Below, piece by piece: positions 17,017 to 27,015 of a stretch of 64,000 nucleotides of DNA (its first letter is position 1; each line of letters starts with the position of its first letter). Made by a program: the position numbers and the translations under genes. Source of the stretch: Scytonema sp. UIC 10036 (GTDB lineage Bacteria; Cyanobacteriota; Cyanobacteriia; Cyanobacteriales; Nostocaceae); NCBI RefSeq assembly GCF_009725235.1, contig NZ_WJFC01000025.1:34927-98926 (forward strand), read 5' to 3'. The notes beneath the pieces were generated by a model that ran no database searches, had not been told where the DNA came from, and saw only the letters and a program-made list of their open reading frames with translations.

Positions 17017-17994
17017 TTGCTACTAAAGGAACCTTTGACCTTGTTGGGCATCTCGATCGTTCTTTTATCCTCCTTGTTCTTGTCATTGCATAATGTTGCT
17101 GTCCGAGTTTTATTTTCAGAACATCTCGTACTGAGTTTATTTTTACTTGGTGGATACGTTAAACCGGATTTTCAGAATTCATTTTTGCTGATGTTTATGC
17201 GAATGCTATTGGTGGTTCCACTTATGGCTTCTGTAGCATTCAAACTCTATCCATCTGCTCTTCAAGAATTCCTAAGTTTGTTCAAGCAGAAACGCTTGGA
17301 CGTTATGCTCCAAGCCTCTGGCTGTGGAGTTCTCATGTTTGTGTATATTGCTTTACTCTACGTTGCGATTGGCTTGATTCCTACTGGCATTGCAATCGCA
17401 CTCTTCTTCACCTATCCTGTCTTCACAGCACTACTGTCGTGGAAGTTTTTTGGCGATCGCCCTACACTCTTCCGTTGGCTTATTATGAGTATTATTCTAG
17501 GAGGCGGCGTTCTCACTATTCCCCAATCTTCTACCAGCTACAGCAGTAATACCATTACGATTGGCATTTGTGCTAGTGTTGTGTCTGGGATAGTTTACGC
17601 CTTCTACAACGTCATCGCCCAAAAATGTCTAGAAAAATTCCATCCCGTTCCCTTTACGTGGATTAGCTTTGCCTTAACTTTGCTGCTCTCTGGTATTAGT
17701 TTATTGTTGTTTCCACCTAGCATGACCCAACTTGATTGGACACCTATGTGGATTGGCAGTCTTTTTTCGGGTTTGACGAGCTTTGTCGGACACTCTCTAT
17801 ACAATTTAGGGATTCGCAAGAGCGGCGCAAATACTGCTTCTATTATCGGCTCTAGCAGCCCAGCATTAACGGCTCTGGTTGCATGGGCAACGATTAGCGA
17901 AACTTTAAACGTGATTCAGAGTGTAGGGATTGGTATAGTCACATTGGGGATTGCGTTGCTGAGTAGAGAAAAGTTGATTCACAAGAGAAAATAG
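17017..17994 (+). CDS. EamA/DMT-family transporter
   Basis: A roughly 325-residue inner-membrane protein with about ten hydrophobic segments in two EamA repeats. The N-terminus is LLKEPLTLLGISIVLLSSLF, and conserved GLIPTGIAIALFFTYPVFTA sits in the first repeat. No ATG fits the start; the in-frame TTG at 17017 is the best candidate. Reading continues upstream without a stop until 16972, so the 5' end may be slightly damaged. Its last 73 codons are duplicated at 20900-21121. Likely a metabolite exporter; substrate unknown. Confidence 0.8.
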   Translation: MLLKEPLTLLGISIVLLSSLFLSLHNVAVRVLFSEHLVLSLFLLGGYVKPDFQNSFLLMFMRMLLVVPLMASVAFKLYPSALQEFLSLFKQKRLDVMLQASGCGVLMFVYIALLYVAIGLIPTGIAIALFFTYPVFTALLSWKFFGDRPTLFRWLIMSIILGGGVLTIPQSSTSYSSNTITIGICASVVSGIVYAFYNVIAQKCLEKFHPVPFTWISFALTLLLSGISLLLFPPSMTQLDWTPMWIGSLFSGLTSFVGHSLYNLGIRKSGANTASIIGSSSPALTALVAWATISETLNVIQSVGIGIVTLGIALLSREKLIHKRK

Positions 17995-18001
17995 AGGCGA
18001 G
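17773..18001 (+). repeat. 229-bp direct repeat, copy 1 (DMT 3' end)
   Basis: Matches 20901-21127 with only a few substitutions, same orientation. It covers the last 73 codons of the DMT transporter and the bases just after its stop. The two copies bracket 2.9 kb that carries the FAD-ETHE1 fusion gene. Confidence 0.9.
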
Positions 18002-18088
18002 TCATGTGAACATTCCAAGAGTGTTACTGACTCCCGAAGAATATCCTAATTTCCAAAACTCTTTTCTAGCAAAACTTTTTTAGCAACT

Positions 18089-18235
18089 ATGGTTTTAATA
18101 TTTAATCGTCGTCGATTTATCCAAGTAGTTAGACCGGGGATGTTAGGACTAACTACAGCAGTTGCTTTGGGTAGTTGCGATCGATCTCTGGTAGTTGGGT
18201 GTTACAGGTTGAATCATACACACAAAACCGGATAA
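18089..18235 (+). pseudogene. Signal-peptide remnant of a Tat-type binding lipoprotein
   Basis: A 48-codon frame begins MVLIFNRRRFIQVVRPGMLG, followed by LTTAVALGSCDRS. It contains a twin-arginine motif (RRRFIQ), a hydrophobic stretch and a lipobox ending at LGSC. This is the usual N-terminus of cyanobacterial SsuA/NrtA-type binding proteins, but no binding domain follows. Most likely the 5' scrap of a deleted gene. Confidence 0.6.
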
Positions 18236-18375
18236 ATATGTAGCATAATAAACCAAATTATTTTTACTACAAGCGTTTAATTAAAGCATTAGTGCCTGAG
18301 GAGAGTCATATAGTATTTTTTTAGTAGCAAAAGTCTGCTATTCGAAAGTAGTCGCCATACACTATATTAAGCACC

Positions 18376-20721
18376 GTGATTAATTCTAATGTCCAAATAG
18401 CACATCCTTCAACCACCACGATCGCGATCGTTGGCGCAGGCTTTAGTGGTTCTTTAGTAGCGGCTCACCTGTTAAAAACTGCCAACAGACCCCTGCTGAT
18501 CAAGTTGATTGAGCGCAGTCACGAAATTGGCAAGGGAGTTGCCTACAGCACCGAAACCACCAGCCATTTGCTTAATGTATCCGCAGGCAAGATGAGTGCC
18601 TTTCCCGACGATCCCGGTCATCTGCTGCGCTGGCTGCAGTATAACCGCAGCGAGTTGGCAGCATTCCTACCCAATGACTTGAACGCCAGCAGCTTCATTC
18701 CCCGTCAGATCTACGGGCTTTATATCCAATCCATTCTGGAGGAAGCTGAAGCCACGGCTTCGAGTAACGTTCGGCTGGAGCGCGTCATCGATGAAGTGGT
18801 AGCAGTGGAGCCACAAGCCAAACAAGCAATCGTCTCCTTGCGAAGCAGCCGTACTTTCGTGGCAGATAAAATTGTGCTGGCAGTAGGAAATGCGCCCACT
18901 CCTCCCCCAGTGTCTCAACCTCCAGCATCACGGCAGAACGATCGCACTAACAACTTCTACCTGCGCCATGCCTGGTCAGCCGATGCGTTAGCAGAGCTTG
19001 AGAGTAACGCGCCTGTATTGCTAATTGGCACTGGACTGACTATGGTGGATATGGTGGTGGCACTCCACGAGCGCAACCATCGGGGCAAAATTCATGCCGT
19101 GTCTCGCCGGGGCTTGTTTCCGCTGCCGCATCAATCAACAAAACCCTACCCCGCCTTCCTAACCCCAGACACCGCACCCAAAACGACTCGGGGCTTGCTG
19201 CGGCGCATTCGGAGTGAAGTGCAGACGGCAATGAAGCAGGGGTACGACTGGCGAGCGGTGATTGATTCCCTGCGTCCCATCACCCAGCAACTCTGGCAAC
19301 AACTGCCCCGCGTGGAGCAGCAGCGTTTTTTGCGCCACGCCACCCCCTATTGGGATGTACATCGGCATCGAATTGCCCCCGAAATTGGCAAGGTTATCCA
19401 GACAATGCTGGATTCAGGGCAACTAACTATTACCTCCGGACGCATTCAGGACTATCAAACGGCATCTGACGGGGTAGCAGTGACAGTTCGCCGACGCCAA
19501 ACAACAACGGATTGGGTTTTGCAGGTTAGCCGTGTGGTGAATTGCACCGGGGTACACGCAGATTATCGTCGCTCACCCCAACCCTTGATCGCCAATTTGC
19601 GTGACCAGGGGTTGATCCGCCCCAACGACATTGGCTTGGGGTTGGATACTGCCGCTGATGGTGTCGTATTCGATGCTCAAAGCAACCGTTCAACCCTACT
19701 CTATACCTTGGGTACGCCGCGCAAAGGCAATTTGTTTGAAACGATCGCCGTCCCAGAACTGCGTGAGCAGGCACAGGCACTAGCGGTAACTTTGTTGCAG
19801 TCACTCCCAGTGCGGGTGCGTCCCGTTTCACCGTTTTCTCGCGCCATTGAACAAGACAGCAAAGCTCCTCGACCTGCCATTCCCCAGTCAACACTGTTGT
19901 TTCGCCAATTATTTGACCTGGAATCCAGCACTTACACCTATCTGATTGCGGACAGTCAAACGAAAGAAGCGGTGCTGGTTGATACAGTATTGGAACAGGT
20001 TGACCGTGATTTACAAGTTCTGGATGACTTGGGGTTGAACTTGCGCTACTGTTTGGAAACTCACATCCATGCCGATCATATCACCGGGGCAGGTAAACTG
20101 AGACAGCAAACGGGTTGTCAGGTAATGGTGCCCCTAAATAGTACTGCTCGGTCTGCAGATCACTCTCTTGGCGATCGCGAAACCTTAATTGTGGGGGCGG
20201 TAAAGATTGAGGCGATCTCCACACCAGGACACACCGATAGCCATCTGGCTTATTTAGTCAACAACACTCATCTGTTAACGGGGGATGCCTTATTGATTCG
20301 GGGCTGTGGACGCACAGACTTCCAATCAGGCGATGCGGGCATTCTGTACGATACGGTGACGCAACAGTTATTTACTCTCCCAGAGGAAACCCTAGTTTAT
20401 CCCGCCCATGACTACAAAGGGCGCACCGTTTCCACGATTGGCGAAGAAAAACGCCTCAATCCCCGATTTAGCGTTCGCGGAGCGACTCAGAACGAGTATC
20501 GTAGCCGCGATCAATTTATTACAATCATGAGCCATCTGGGTTTGAGCTATCCCAAAAAGATGAACGAAGCCGTACCCGCCAATGAATACTGTGGCGATTT
20601 CATGCCAGAAGCAAGTTTGAGCAATGGCAAGAGTTCGGCGGATGCAGATCGTGAAAAAGTAGAACTGACGCTATCGGCGAATACTGAAATATATGAGGAC
20701 TACTTTGCTATGTACATTTAG
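18376..20721 (+). CDS. Fusion: FAD/NAD(P)-binding protein with ETHE1-type MBL persulfide dioxygenase
   Basis: One uninterrupted 781-residue frame from a GTG start. Residues 12-490 form an FAD/NAD(P)-binding domain of the NAD_binding_9 kind: TTIAIVGAGFSGSLVAAHLL, the GKGVAYS segment near 55, a second dinucleotide motif LLIGTGLTMVDMVVAL, and VNCTGVHADYRRS. From about 505 a metallo-beta-lactamase domain follows with THIHADH, TPGHTDSH, TGDALLIRGCGRTDF and YPAHDYKG. These supply the iron ligands and the arginine-rich loop of ETHE1 persulfide dioxygenases, which oxidise glutathione persulfide to sulfite. About 40 extra residues end the protein. The first domain may produce or reduce the persulfide; that coupling is inference. 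It lies between 229-bp direct repeats. Confidence 0.88.
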   Translation: MINSNVQIAHPSTTTIAIVGAGFSGSLVAAHLLKTANRPLLIKLIERSHEIGKGVAYSTETTSHLLNVSAGKMSAFPDDPGHLLRWLQYNRSELAAFLPNDLNASSFIPRQIYGLYIQSILEEAEATASSNVRLERVIDEVVAVEPQAKQAIVSLRSSRTFVADKIVLAVGNAPTPPPVSQPPASRQNDRTNNFYLRHAWSADALAELESNAPVLLIGTGLTMVDMVVALHERNHRGKIHAVSRRGLFPLPHQSTKPYPAFLTPDTAPKTTRGLLRRIRSEVQTAMKQGYDWRAVIDSLRPITQQLWQQLPRVEQQRFLRHATPYWDVHRHRIAPEIGKVIQTMLDSGQLTITSGRIQDYQTASDGVAVTVRRRQTTTDWVLQVSRVVNCTGVHADYRRSPQPLIANLRDQGLIRPNDIGLGLDTAADGVVFDAQSNRSTLLYTLGTPRKGNLFETIAVPELREQAQALAVTLLQSLPVRVRPVSPFSRAIEQDSKAPRPAIPQSTLLFRQLFDLESSTYTYLIADSQTKEAVLVDTVLEQVDRDLQVLDDLGLNLRYCLETHIHADHITGAGKLRQQTGCQVMVPLNSTARSADHSLGDRETLIVGAVKIEAISTPGHTDSHLAYLVNNTHLLTGDALLIRGCGRTDFQSGDAGILYDTVTQQLFTLPEETLVYPAHDYKGRTVSTIGEEKRLNPRFSVRGATQNEYRSRDQFITIMSHLGLSYPKKMNEAVPANEYCGDFMPEASLSNGKSSADADREKVELTLSANTEIYEDYFAMYI

Positions 20722-20762
20722 GAGTACAAGGCAAAGGCATTGCCGAGATTTTCCTTTGCCAG

Positions 20763-20897
20763 TTATATTTGAATCTCAAATTCCTCAAATTTTAGCTCTC
20801 CAGGATACTTGTCAAACATAGTTGAGTCTCGATAGATATTTGTTACTTCCCGTGCCATTTTTTGGAAAGACTGACGACTAACTTCGCTTAAGTTCCC
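20763..20897 (-). pseudogene. Unrecognised C-terminal gene fragment
   Basis: A minus-strand frame without a start reads SEVSRQSFQKMAREVTNIYR, then STMFDKYPGELKFEEFEIQI and stop. The even codon pattern suggests a genuine protein tail, but I do not recognise the family. It is cut at its 5' side exactly where the second DMT repeat begins (20901). Confidence 0.3.
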
Positions 20898-20899
20898 AA

Positions 20900-21127
20900 T
20901 TGACGAGCTTTATCGGGCACTCTCTATACAATTTAGGAATTCGCAAGAGTGGCGCAAATACTGCTTCTATTATCGGCTCTAGCAGCCCAGCATTAACAGC
21001 TCTGGTTGCATGGGCAACAATTAGCGAAACTTTAAACGTGATTCAGAGTGTAGGGATTGGTATAGTCACATTAGGGATTGCGTTGCTGAGTAGAGAAAAG
21101 TTTATTCACAAGAGAAAATAGAGGCGA
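20900..21127 (+). pseudogene. Duplicated 3' end of the DMT transporter gene (repeat copy 2)
   Basis: Carries the last 73 codons of the EamA transporter at 17017-17994 (FIGHSLYNLGIRKSGANTAS and onward to the same stop) plus the bases after it. Only a few substitutions separate it from copy 1. The internal ATG could permit translation of a two-helix peptide, but nothing suggests function. Confidence 0.88.
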
Positions 21128-21205
21128 TCTCAATATTTGGGGCGATCGCCTCTGGAGATTGAACGAAGAGGAGAAAATTTTGACTGTTACTGCTTGATGT
21201 AACGA

Positions 21206-22858
<1,653 letters not shown>

Positions 22859-22928
22859 TTATTTGTCAGTTGTCCTTTGTTATTTGTCTTTTGTGTTGTA
22901 CTAATGACCAATGACCAATGACCAATGA

Positions 22929-23240
22929 CTATGAAACAATTGCCAGAATGTCCTTCTCAGACAACAAGACATACTCTTCCGTACCAAGCTTGATGTCGGT
23001 ACCAGCATATTTGGAGTAGAGGACTCGATCCCCAACTGCAATATCAATTGCCTGACGGGTACCATTATCATTAAGCTTGCCAAGACCGACTGCAACAATT
23101 TCACCTACCTGAGGCTTTTCTTTAGCGCTATCAGGCAGAAGAATACCGCCCGTTGTTTTCTCTTCGGACTCACTAACCTTGATGAACACCCGATCGCCTA
23201 GAGGCTTAACAGTAGATACGCTCAACGCTATAGATGGCAT
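22929..23240 (-). CDS. groES: Co-chaperonin GroES
   Basis: A 103-residue Hsp10. After an N-terminal extension (MPSIALSVS) the core reads [20 protein letters not shown] with the mobile loop [16 protein letters not shown], then [12 protein letters not shown] and [16 protein letters not shown]. It caps the GroEL ring. A strong GGAGG ribosome-binding site lies 7 bases before the ATG at 23240. First gene of the groESL operon. I could not find the canonical TTAGCACTC-N9-GAGTGCTAA (CIRCE) upstream, so HrcA control is not supported by what I see. Confidence 0.97.
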   Translation of the reverse strand: MPSIALSVSTVKPLGDRVFIKVSESEEKTTGGILLPDSAKEKPQVGEIVAVGLGKLNDNGTRQAIDIAVGDRVLYSKYAGTDIKLGTEEYVLLSEKDILAIVS

Positions 23241-23546
23241 ACAAAATCCTCCAAACTCACAAATTAAGGTGAACGAACGATGTAATGCTATGAACTAGCG
23301 CAGGTGGACTTTGGTTCAATAAAAAATTAACCGATTGGGAAGAAAATTCATCATGCGTCATGTTTCTCAAATTTAACGCTAGACGTGGACGATTTTTTGG
23401 ATGAAACCAATCTGATTAACAGCGAGCAAAGTTAGAAATTGCTGGTAGTTCATACTTAAACACCAGTAAGTTTATCGGATTACTGGCTTTTGTATATTAA
23501 GTATAATGTCATATAGTCTTGTAAAAATCAAGCAGCTTAGAACAAG

Positions 23547-23577
23547 AATTAGCAGTTGCCGTCGGCAACTGCTAATT
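23547..23577. repeat. Near-perfect palindrome upstream of groES
   Basis: Fifteen-base arms (AATTAGCAGTTGCCG and its complement) around a single central T. There is no following T-run on the plus strand, so it could be a hairpin repeat rather than a terminator. The rest of 23241-23775 holds no gene I can support. Confidence 0.7.
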
Positions 23578-23619
23578 GTTCAGTAAAATCTTGTCCAAAG
23601 CTTTCTAGAAAAGCTTTTA

Positions 23620-23656
23620 AGGGTGAAGGGCGTATCGTGCTTCACTCCTTCACCCT
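23620..23656. repeat. Inverted repeat AGGGTGAAGG / CCTTCACCCT
   Basis: Ten-base arms separated by 17 bases. It resembles cyanobacterial intergenic hairpins and may end or insulate transcription between groESL and the intron-split gene. No T-run. Confidence 0.5.
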
Positions 23657-23775
23657 GGGGAAAGGCATCTTATTGAGAATGACCCTGAATCCCTGGAAAA
23701 CCTGTGCTTATCCTTGACTGGAATAGTTTTTCAACAGTTGGCTAGACGCGATAAATCGCTGTCTCTACAGAAAAT

Positions 23776-23902
23776 TTATTCATAAAAAACTATCGTCCGT
23801 AATTCAATACTCTGACGTGGTGGGGCATCCAGAGGGCTTGTGGGATCGTCAAATCCAGTATGAGCAGCAAACCTTGCCCTTCCATCCTCTGCGGAGTCAA
23901 AA
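23776..23902 (-). pseudogene. CmcJ/NvfI-family gene, 3' exon behind the group II intron
   Basis: Minus-strand translation gives DSAEDGRARFAAHTGFDDPT, then SPLDAPPRQSIELRTIVFYE and stop. It matches the end of the intact protein at 55909-56775. It continues the 5' exon at 26304-26783 across the intron. In-frame joining needs the exon to start at 23901 (TTTGAC). Confidence 0.85.
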
Positions 23903-23961
23903 GTGGGTAGCTAGCTAGCGAGGTTTCCAATTATTGGCTCCTTTTCCAACTAGCCCCCGCC

Positions 23962-23995
23962 GAACCGTGCTTACGAGTTTCCAGGTACACGGCTC
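23962..23995 (-). ncRNA. Group II intron domain V hairpin
   Basis: The minus strand reads GAGCCGTGTACCTGG, a GAAA tetraloop region, then AAGCACGGTTC, the conserved 34-base catalytic hairpin including the AGC-type triad. It is followed by GGCGGGGGCTAG, leading into domain VI. Confidence 0.88.
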
Positions 23996-24010
23996 TCCAG
24001 TATTCCATTA

Positions 24011-25846
24011 TCATGAGACTTGTTTACCTGCGGGGTTACCTGCGTGTATAGCATCATGGCATTGAGGGCAGACCATCAAAGTTTTTCTCCTACGTGCGGA
24101 CATGATTTGCATCCATTGCGGTTTTTCTTTTCTACCTTTGGTTTTGAGGTCTTTGAGGGCGCGAATATGGTGAACTTCAATATCACCTCTTGCCCCACAA
24201 ATCTCGCATTCATCAGCTTGAAGCCGTTTAATCAGTTCATTTCTGAACGCGGGCTTTCGCGCTCGTGGCAGGTCTTCTATGATTGTTTTTAGGTTGCGTT
24301 TTAGTGGTATACCACCGAAACGAGCCACTAAGGGTTTCTTGCCTTCTCTTGGGACGGTGATTTCGACACACTTTCTTAGACCGTGTGGCAGTTTTACCGT
24401 CTTGTGATACTTCGCGCAAATTTTAGCCACGCTAGTTTTGTGTTTACAAGCAAGAGTTTTCATCAACGAACTCCACATAACCCATTGGAGTTTTTGGAGC
24501 CACGCGATGTTTTGAGCAAGGCTGTAGAATTGTACGTACCCTCTATATTCTGATTGGTAAATGTTGATGATAGTGAAATCATCATCATTTATTAATTCAG
24601 GGCGGTGAATGGGTTTCCCATTTCTCATATAGAGAGAACATTTTTCTTCTACAAAGCTTGTGGGAATTCTTAGTCCAGTAATTCCATTAATTGAGCGCTT
24701 ACCATTGGTATGCTTAGTGTCGGAATATTGAACTAGAATTTCGTAACCTAAGAAGTTCGCTGCTTCGTTTCTAGCATGAGTAATTAAGGTCTTTTCTTTA
24801 GATAATTCTAGCTGAAGATTTTCCGCTAGAAATGTCTTCAATTTTTCCTTGATTTCTTTTGCCTCTTGAAATGAACCAATGAATCCAAGTAGAAAATCAT
24901 CAGCGTACCGCACATAATTTAGCCTTCTGTATTTAGGGTCACGAACATCTTTGGAAGGCATTTGCTGGTATTGAATTTCCAGTTGACGCGCTTTTTCAAT
25001 TTGTCCCTTCTTCCTGTAATACCAGGCAAGTTTTACGAGTTTTGAGTATTCCGGATTTTCTGCCCTTGCTTTACCTCTTGTATACTCTGGGATAAGTGTC
25101 CGTTCGATAAATTTATCGAATTTATCAAGATAGATATTGGCGAGTATGGGTGATACTATCGCGCCTTGCGGTGTTCCGCTGAGGGTGGAGTGATATCTCC
25201 ATTGCTCACAATAACCTGCCTTGAGTAAGTTTTCAATCAATCTCAGGAAGCGGTTATCTTGGATTTTCTCGCACAGAATTGACATTAAGATTTTATGGTC
25301 TATGTTGTCAAAACAGCCTTTGATATCTCCTTCAATAAACCACTTGGTTCCTTGCCAAGTGCGGTCTATTACTGTTAGCGCCGTATGGCATCCGCGTTTT
25401 GGTCTGAAACCATGACTGTTGTCGGAAAATTGGGGTTCATAATACGCTTCTAATATTAAACGTACTACTTCTTGAACCAATTTGTCTTTCCAAGTAGGAA
25501 TACCTAGTGGTCGAGTTTTCCCATTTTTCTTGGGAATATTAATTCGCCTCACTGGTGTCCATCGAAAGCGTTCATATCGAATCTCTTCGATAAGAGTTTC
25601 AATCTTTTTCATGGACATTCCGTCAGCAGTTTCCTGAGTTATCCCAGGCGTCATTGCTCCAGCATTTTTATAAATGCGGCTATACGCTAAAAGGTACAAG
25701 TCGGGATTGAACAACTGTCTGTAGACATCATCCAGTGGTAAACCCCGGTACCCCCTGTCTCGGATTACATTTAACACCGTTTCGGCGTTTCGCATCTCGC
25801 GTACCTCTCGGTAACAATGTAAGAAATACCTGTTCCCCTTTGCCAT
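24011..25846 (-). CDS. ltrA: Group II intron reverse transcriptase/maturase with HNH domain
   Basis: A 611-residue intron-encoded protein. The RT fingers and palm run from about residue 60, with SHGFRPKRGCHTAL and the active site YVRYADDFLLGF (YADD). A maturase (X) domain follows, and a C-terminal HNH nuclease shows CEICGARGDIEVHHIRALKD and CPQCHDAIHAG, giving the metal and zinc ligands. All catalytic residues look intact, so the intron may still splice and home. The protein lies in intron domain IV on the same strand. The start could instead be MRNAETVLNVI about 17 residues in. Confidence 0.95.
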   Translation of the reverse strand: MAKGNRYFLHCYREVREMRNAETVLNVIRDRGYRGLPLDDVYRQLFNPDLYLLAYSRIYKNAGAMTPGITQETADGMSMKKIETLIEEIRYERFRWTPVRRINIPKKNGKTRPLGIPTWKDKLVQEVVRLILEAYYEPQFSDNSHGFRPKRGCHTALTVIDRTWQGTKWFIEGDIKGCFDNIDHKILMSILCEKIQDNRFLRLIENLLKAGYCEQWRYHSTLSGTPQGAIVSPILANIYLDKFDKFIERTLIPEYTRGKARAENPEYSKLVKLAWYYRKKGQIEKARQLEIQYQQMPSKDVRDPKYRRLNYVRYADDFLLGFIGSFQEAKEIKEKLKTFLAENLQLELSKEKTLITHARNEAANFLGYEILVQYSDTKHTNGKRSINGITGLRIPTSFVEEKCSLYMRNGKPIHRPELINDDDFTIINIYQSEYRGYVQFYSLAQNIAWLQKLQWVMWSSLMKTLACKHKTSVAKICAKYHKTVKLPHGLRKCVEITVPREGKKPLVARFGGIPLKRNLKTIIEDLPRARKPAFRNELIKRLQADECEICGARGDIEVHHIRALKDLKTKGRKEKPQWMQIMSARRRKTLMVCPQCHDAIHAGNPAGKQVS

Positions 25847-26303
25847 GTGGACGGCTTTCCCGCCCTCGGACTACTATGGGAACTCTGTAGTCATAGGACT
25901 CGCGTCCCATAGACCATCCCGCGCTTCATCAACTCGGTACGTATCAGTGTGATTTAGGTGTCCCACTCATTCGTTAAGCCATCTCATCGGTGGCTGACTT
26001 CGTTTAAAGAAGTTGTGTGGTTCAAATGCTTAAAACTACACACAAACGATTATTCCTTTTAGGCGTTGTAGGAATAGGTAATCGAGTATACCGTCAGAAT
26101 TGGGCTTCAGATAGTTTAATCTTCACCTTGTCACACAAGTCTTGCCGAACAATGGTTTTAACGCCTTCTCTCCATTTCCGGCTTTACCAACATGCTGTTG
26201 TCCCTTTTGTCTTTCGACTCCAGGTAAGTTGGTTGACTTAGAGACATTCTTCTTAGTCTCTCCCAACTTGGTTGGGAATACCGCGTTAATCGTCGCGGCG
26301 CAC

Positions 26304-26783
26304 GCACTTAATAAATAGCGCTTCGTCTGGTTGCATCTGCGGGAAGTAGAACCATTTATGTGACGGGTTATAGGTGACTGAGTAGGTTTCGCCAGCGTAA
26401 TTGCGGTACAAGAGATCTCCAGCCACAAGGTCTTTTGGTGCAATGCTTCGGGCGTCGCACACTGCCAATGGTGATTCCTCAATTGGTGCAATCGCTCGCC
26501 AAATATTAATCAGTGCAAATCTTTTTTGCAGCAATTTATCAATGTTATCTATCCCCTGCTCTGTCAACACCTTGCGTGCGCGAGTATAGCCAGATTTGGC
26601 TGTAAAGTCATTATGCACGTGCTTGACAGGCCCCCTGATTTCGTTCTCGTTTGGTCGGGAAAGTTGAGCGTTACGCAGAGTGCGATCGAAGATGAAAATC
26701 TCAGTTGCACCTACGACATCTTTTAAGAGTTGCTTAGCTTCAGGATAATAGACGTTGCGGATTTCATCTTCATCATAGAAATC
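26304..26783 (-). pseudogene. CmcJ/NvfI-family gene, 5' exon (itself 5'-truncated)
   Basis: Reads DFYDEDEIRNVYYPEAKQLL, then KHVHNDFTAKSGYTRAR and WFYFPQMQPDEALFIKC, matching residues from about 85 of the intact protein at 55909. The first 85 or so residues are missing: homology stops at 26783, next to a truncated ArsR-type gene. So even after intron splicing the product would lack its N-terminus. Confidence 0.8.
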
Positions 26784-26793
26784 GCATGTAACA

Positions 26794-27015
26794 CGTCTAC
26801 GCCTAGTAGATTTACTACTTAGTACTGACGAAATTAGTTGTTCAGAGATTGCTCAGCGGTTGGATATTAGCTTGTCCCTTTCTTGTCACCACTTGAAAGT
26901 TTTGACAGAAGCAGGTTTGGCAAAAACCTACAAAAAAGGTCAGACAAGGTATTACTCCCTAGATCGTGTTGTTTTAAATAGTACCTTAGAGAGTTTAAAC
27001 ATTCATAATTTTTAG
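26794..27015 (+). pseudogene. N-truncated ArsR-family regulator
   Basis: A 73-codon frame with no start reads LLLSTDEISCSEIAQRLDIS, then LSCHHLKVLTEAGLAKTYKK and GQTRYYSLDR, the winged helix-turn-helix of ArsR/SmtB repressors. The N-terminus is lost at the junction with the CmcJ/NvfI fragment. Its tail overlaps the end of the convergent TauE gene. ArsR proteins beside sulfite exporters (BigR/SqrR type) sense persulfide; whether this was one cannot be told. Confidence 0.65.

Larger units (their letters stand above)
23903..26303 (-). mobile_element. Group II intron inserted in a CmcJ/NvfI-family gene
   Basis: On the minus strand the element begins GTGCG at 26303, has an ORF for a reverse transcriptase/maturase in domain IV (24011-25846), a 34-base domain V at 23962-23995 and ends CCCAC near 23903. 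About 2.4 kb in total. The 5' boundary is repeated (GTGCGTGCG), so start positions 26307 and 26303 are both possible; reading frame favours 26303. The 3' boundary is uncertain by one base. Excision would join residues equivalent to FIKC and FDSAED of the host protein. Confidence 0.88.

Noticed and set aside
23241..23560. Search for a CIRCE operator upstream of groES
   Set aside because: No TTAGCACTC/GAGTGCTAA pair was seen; the palindromes present have a different sequence.
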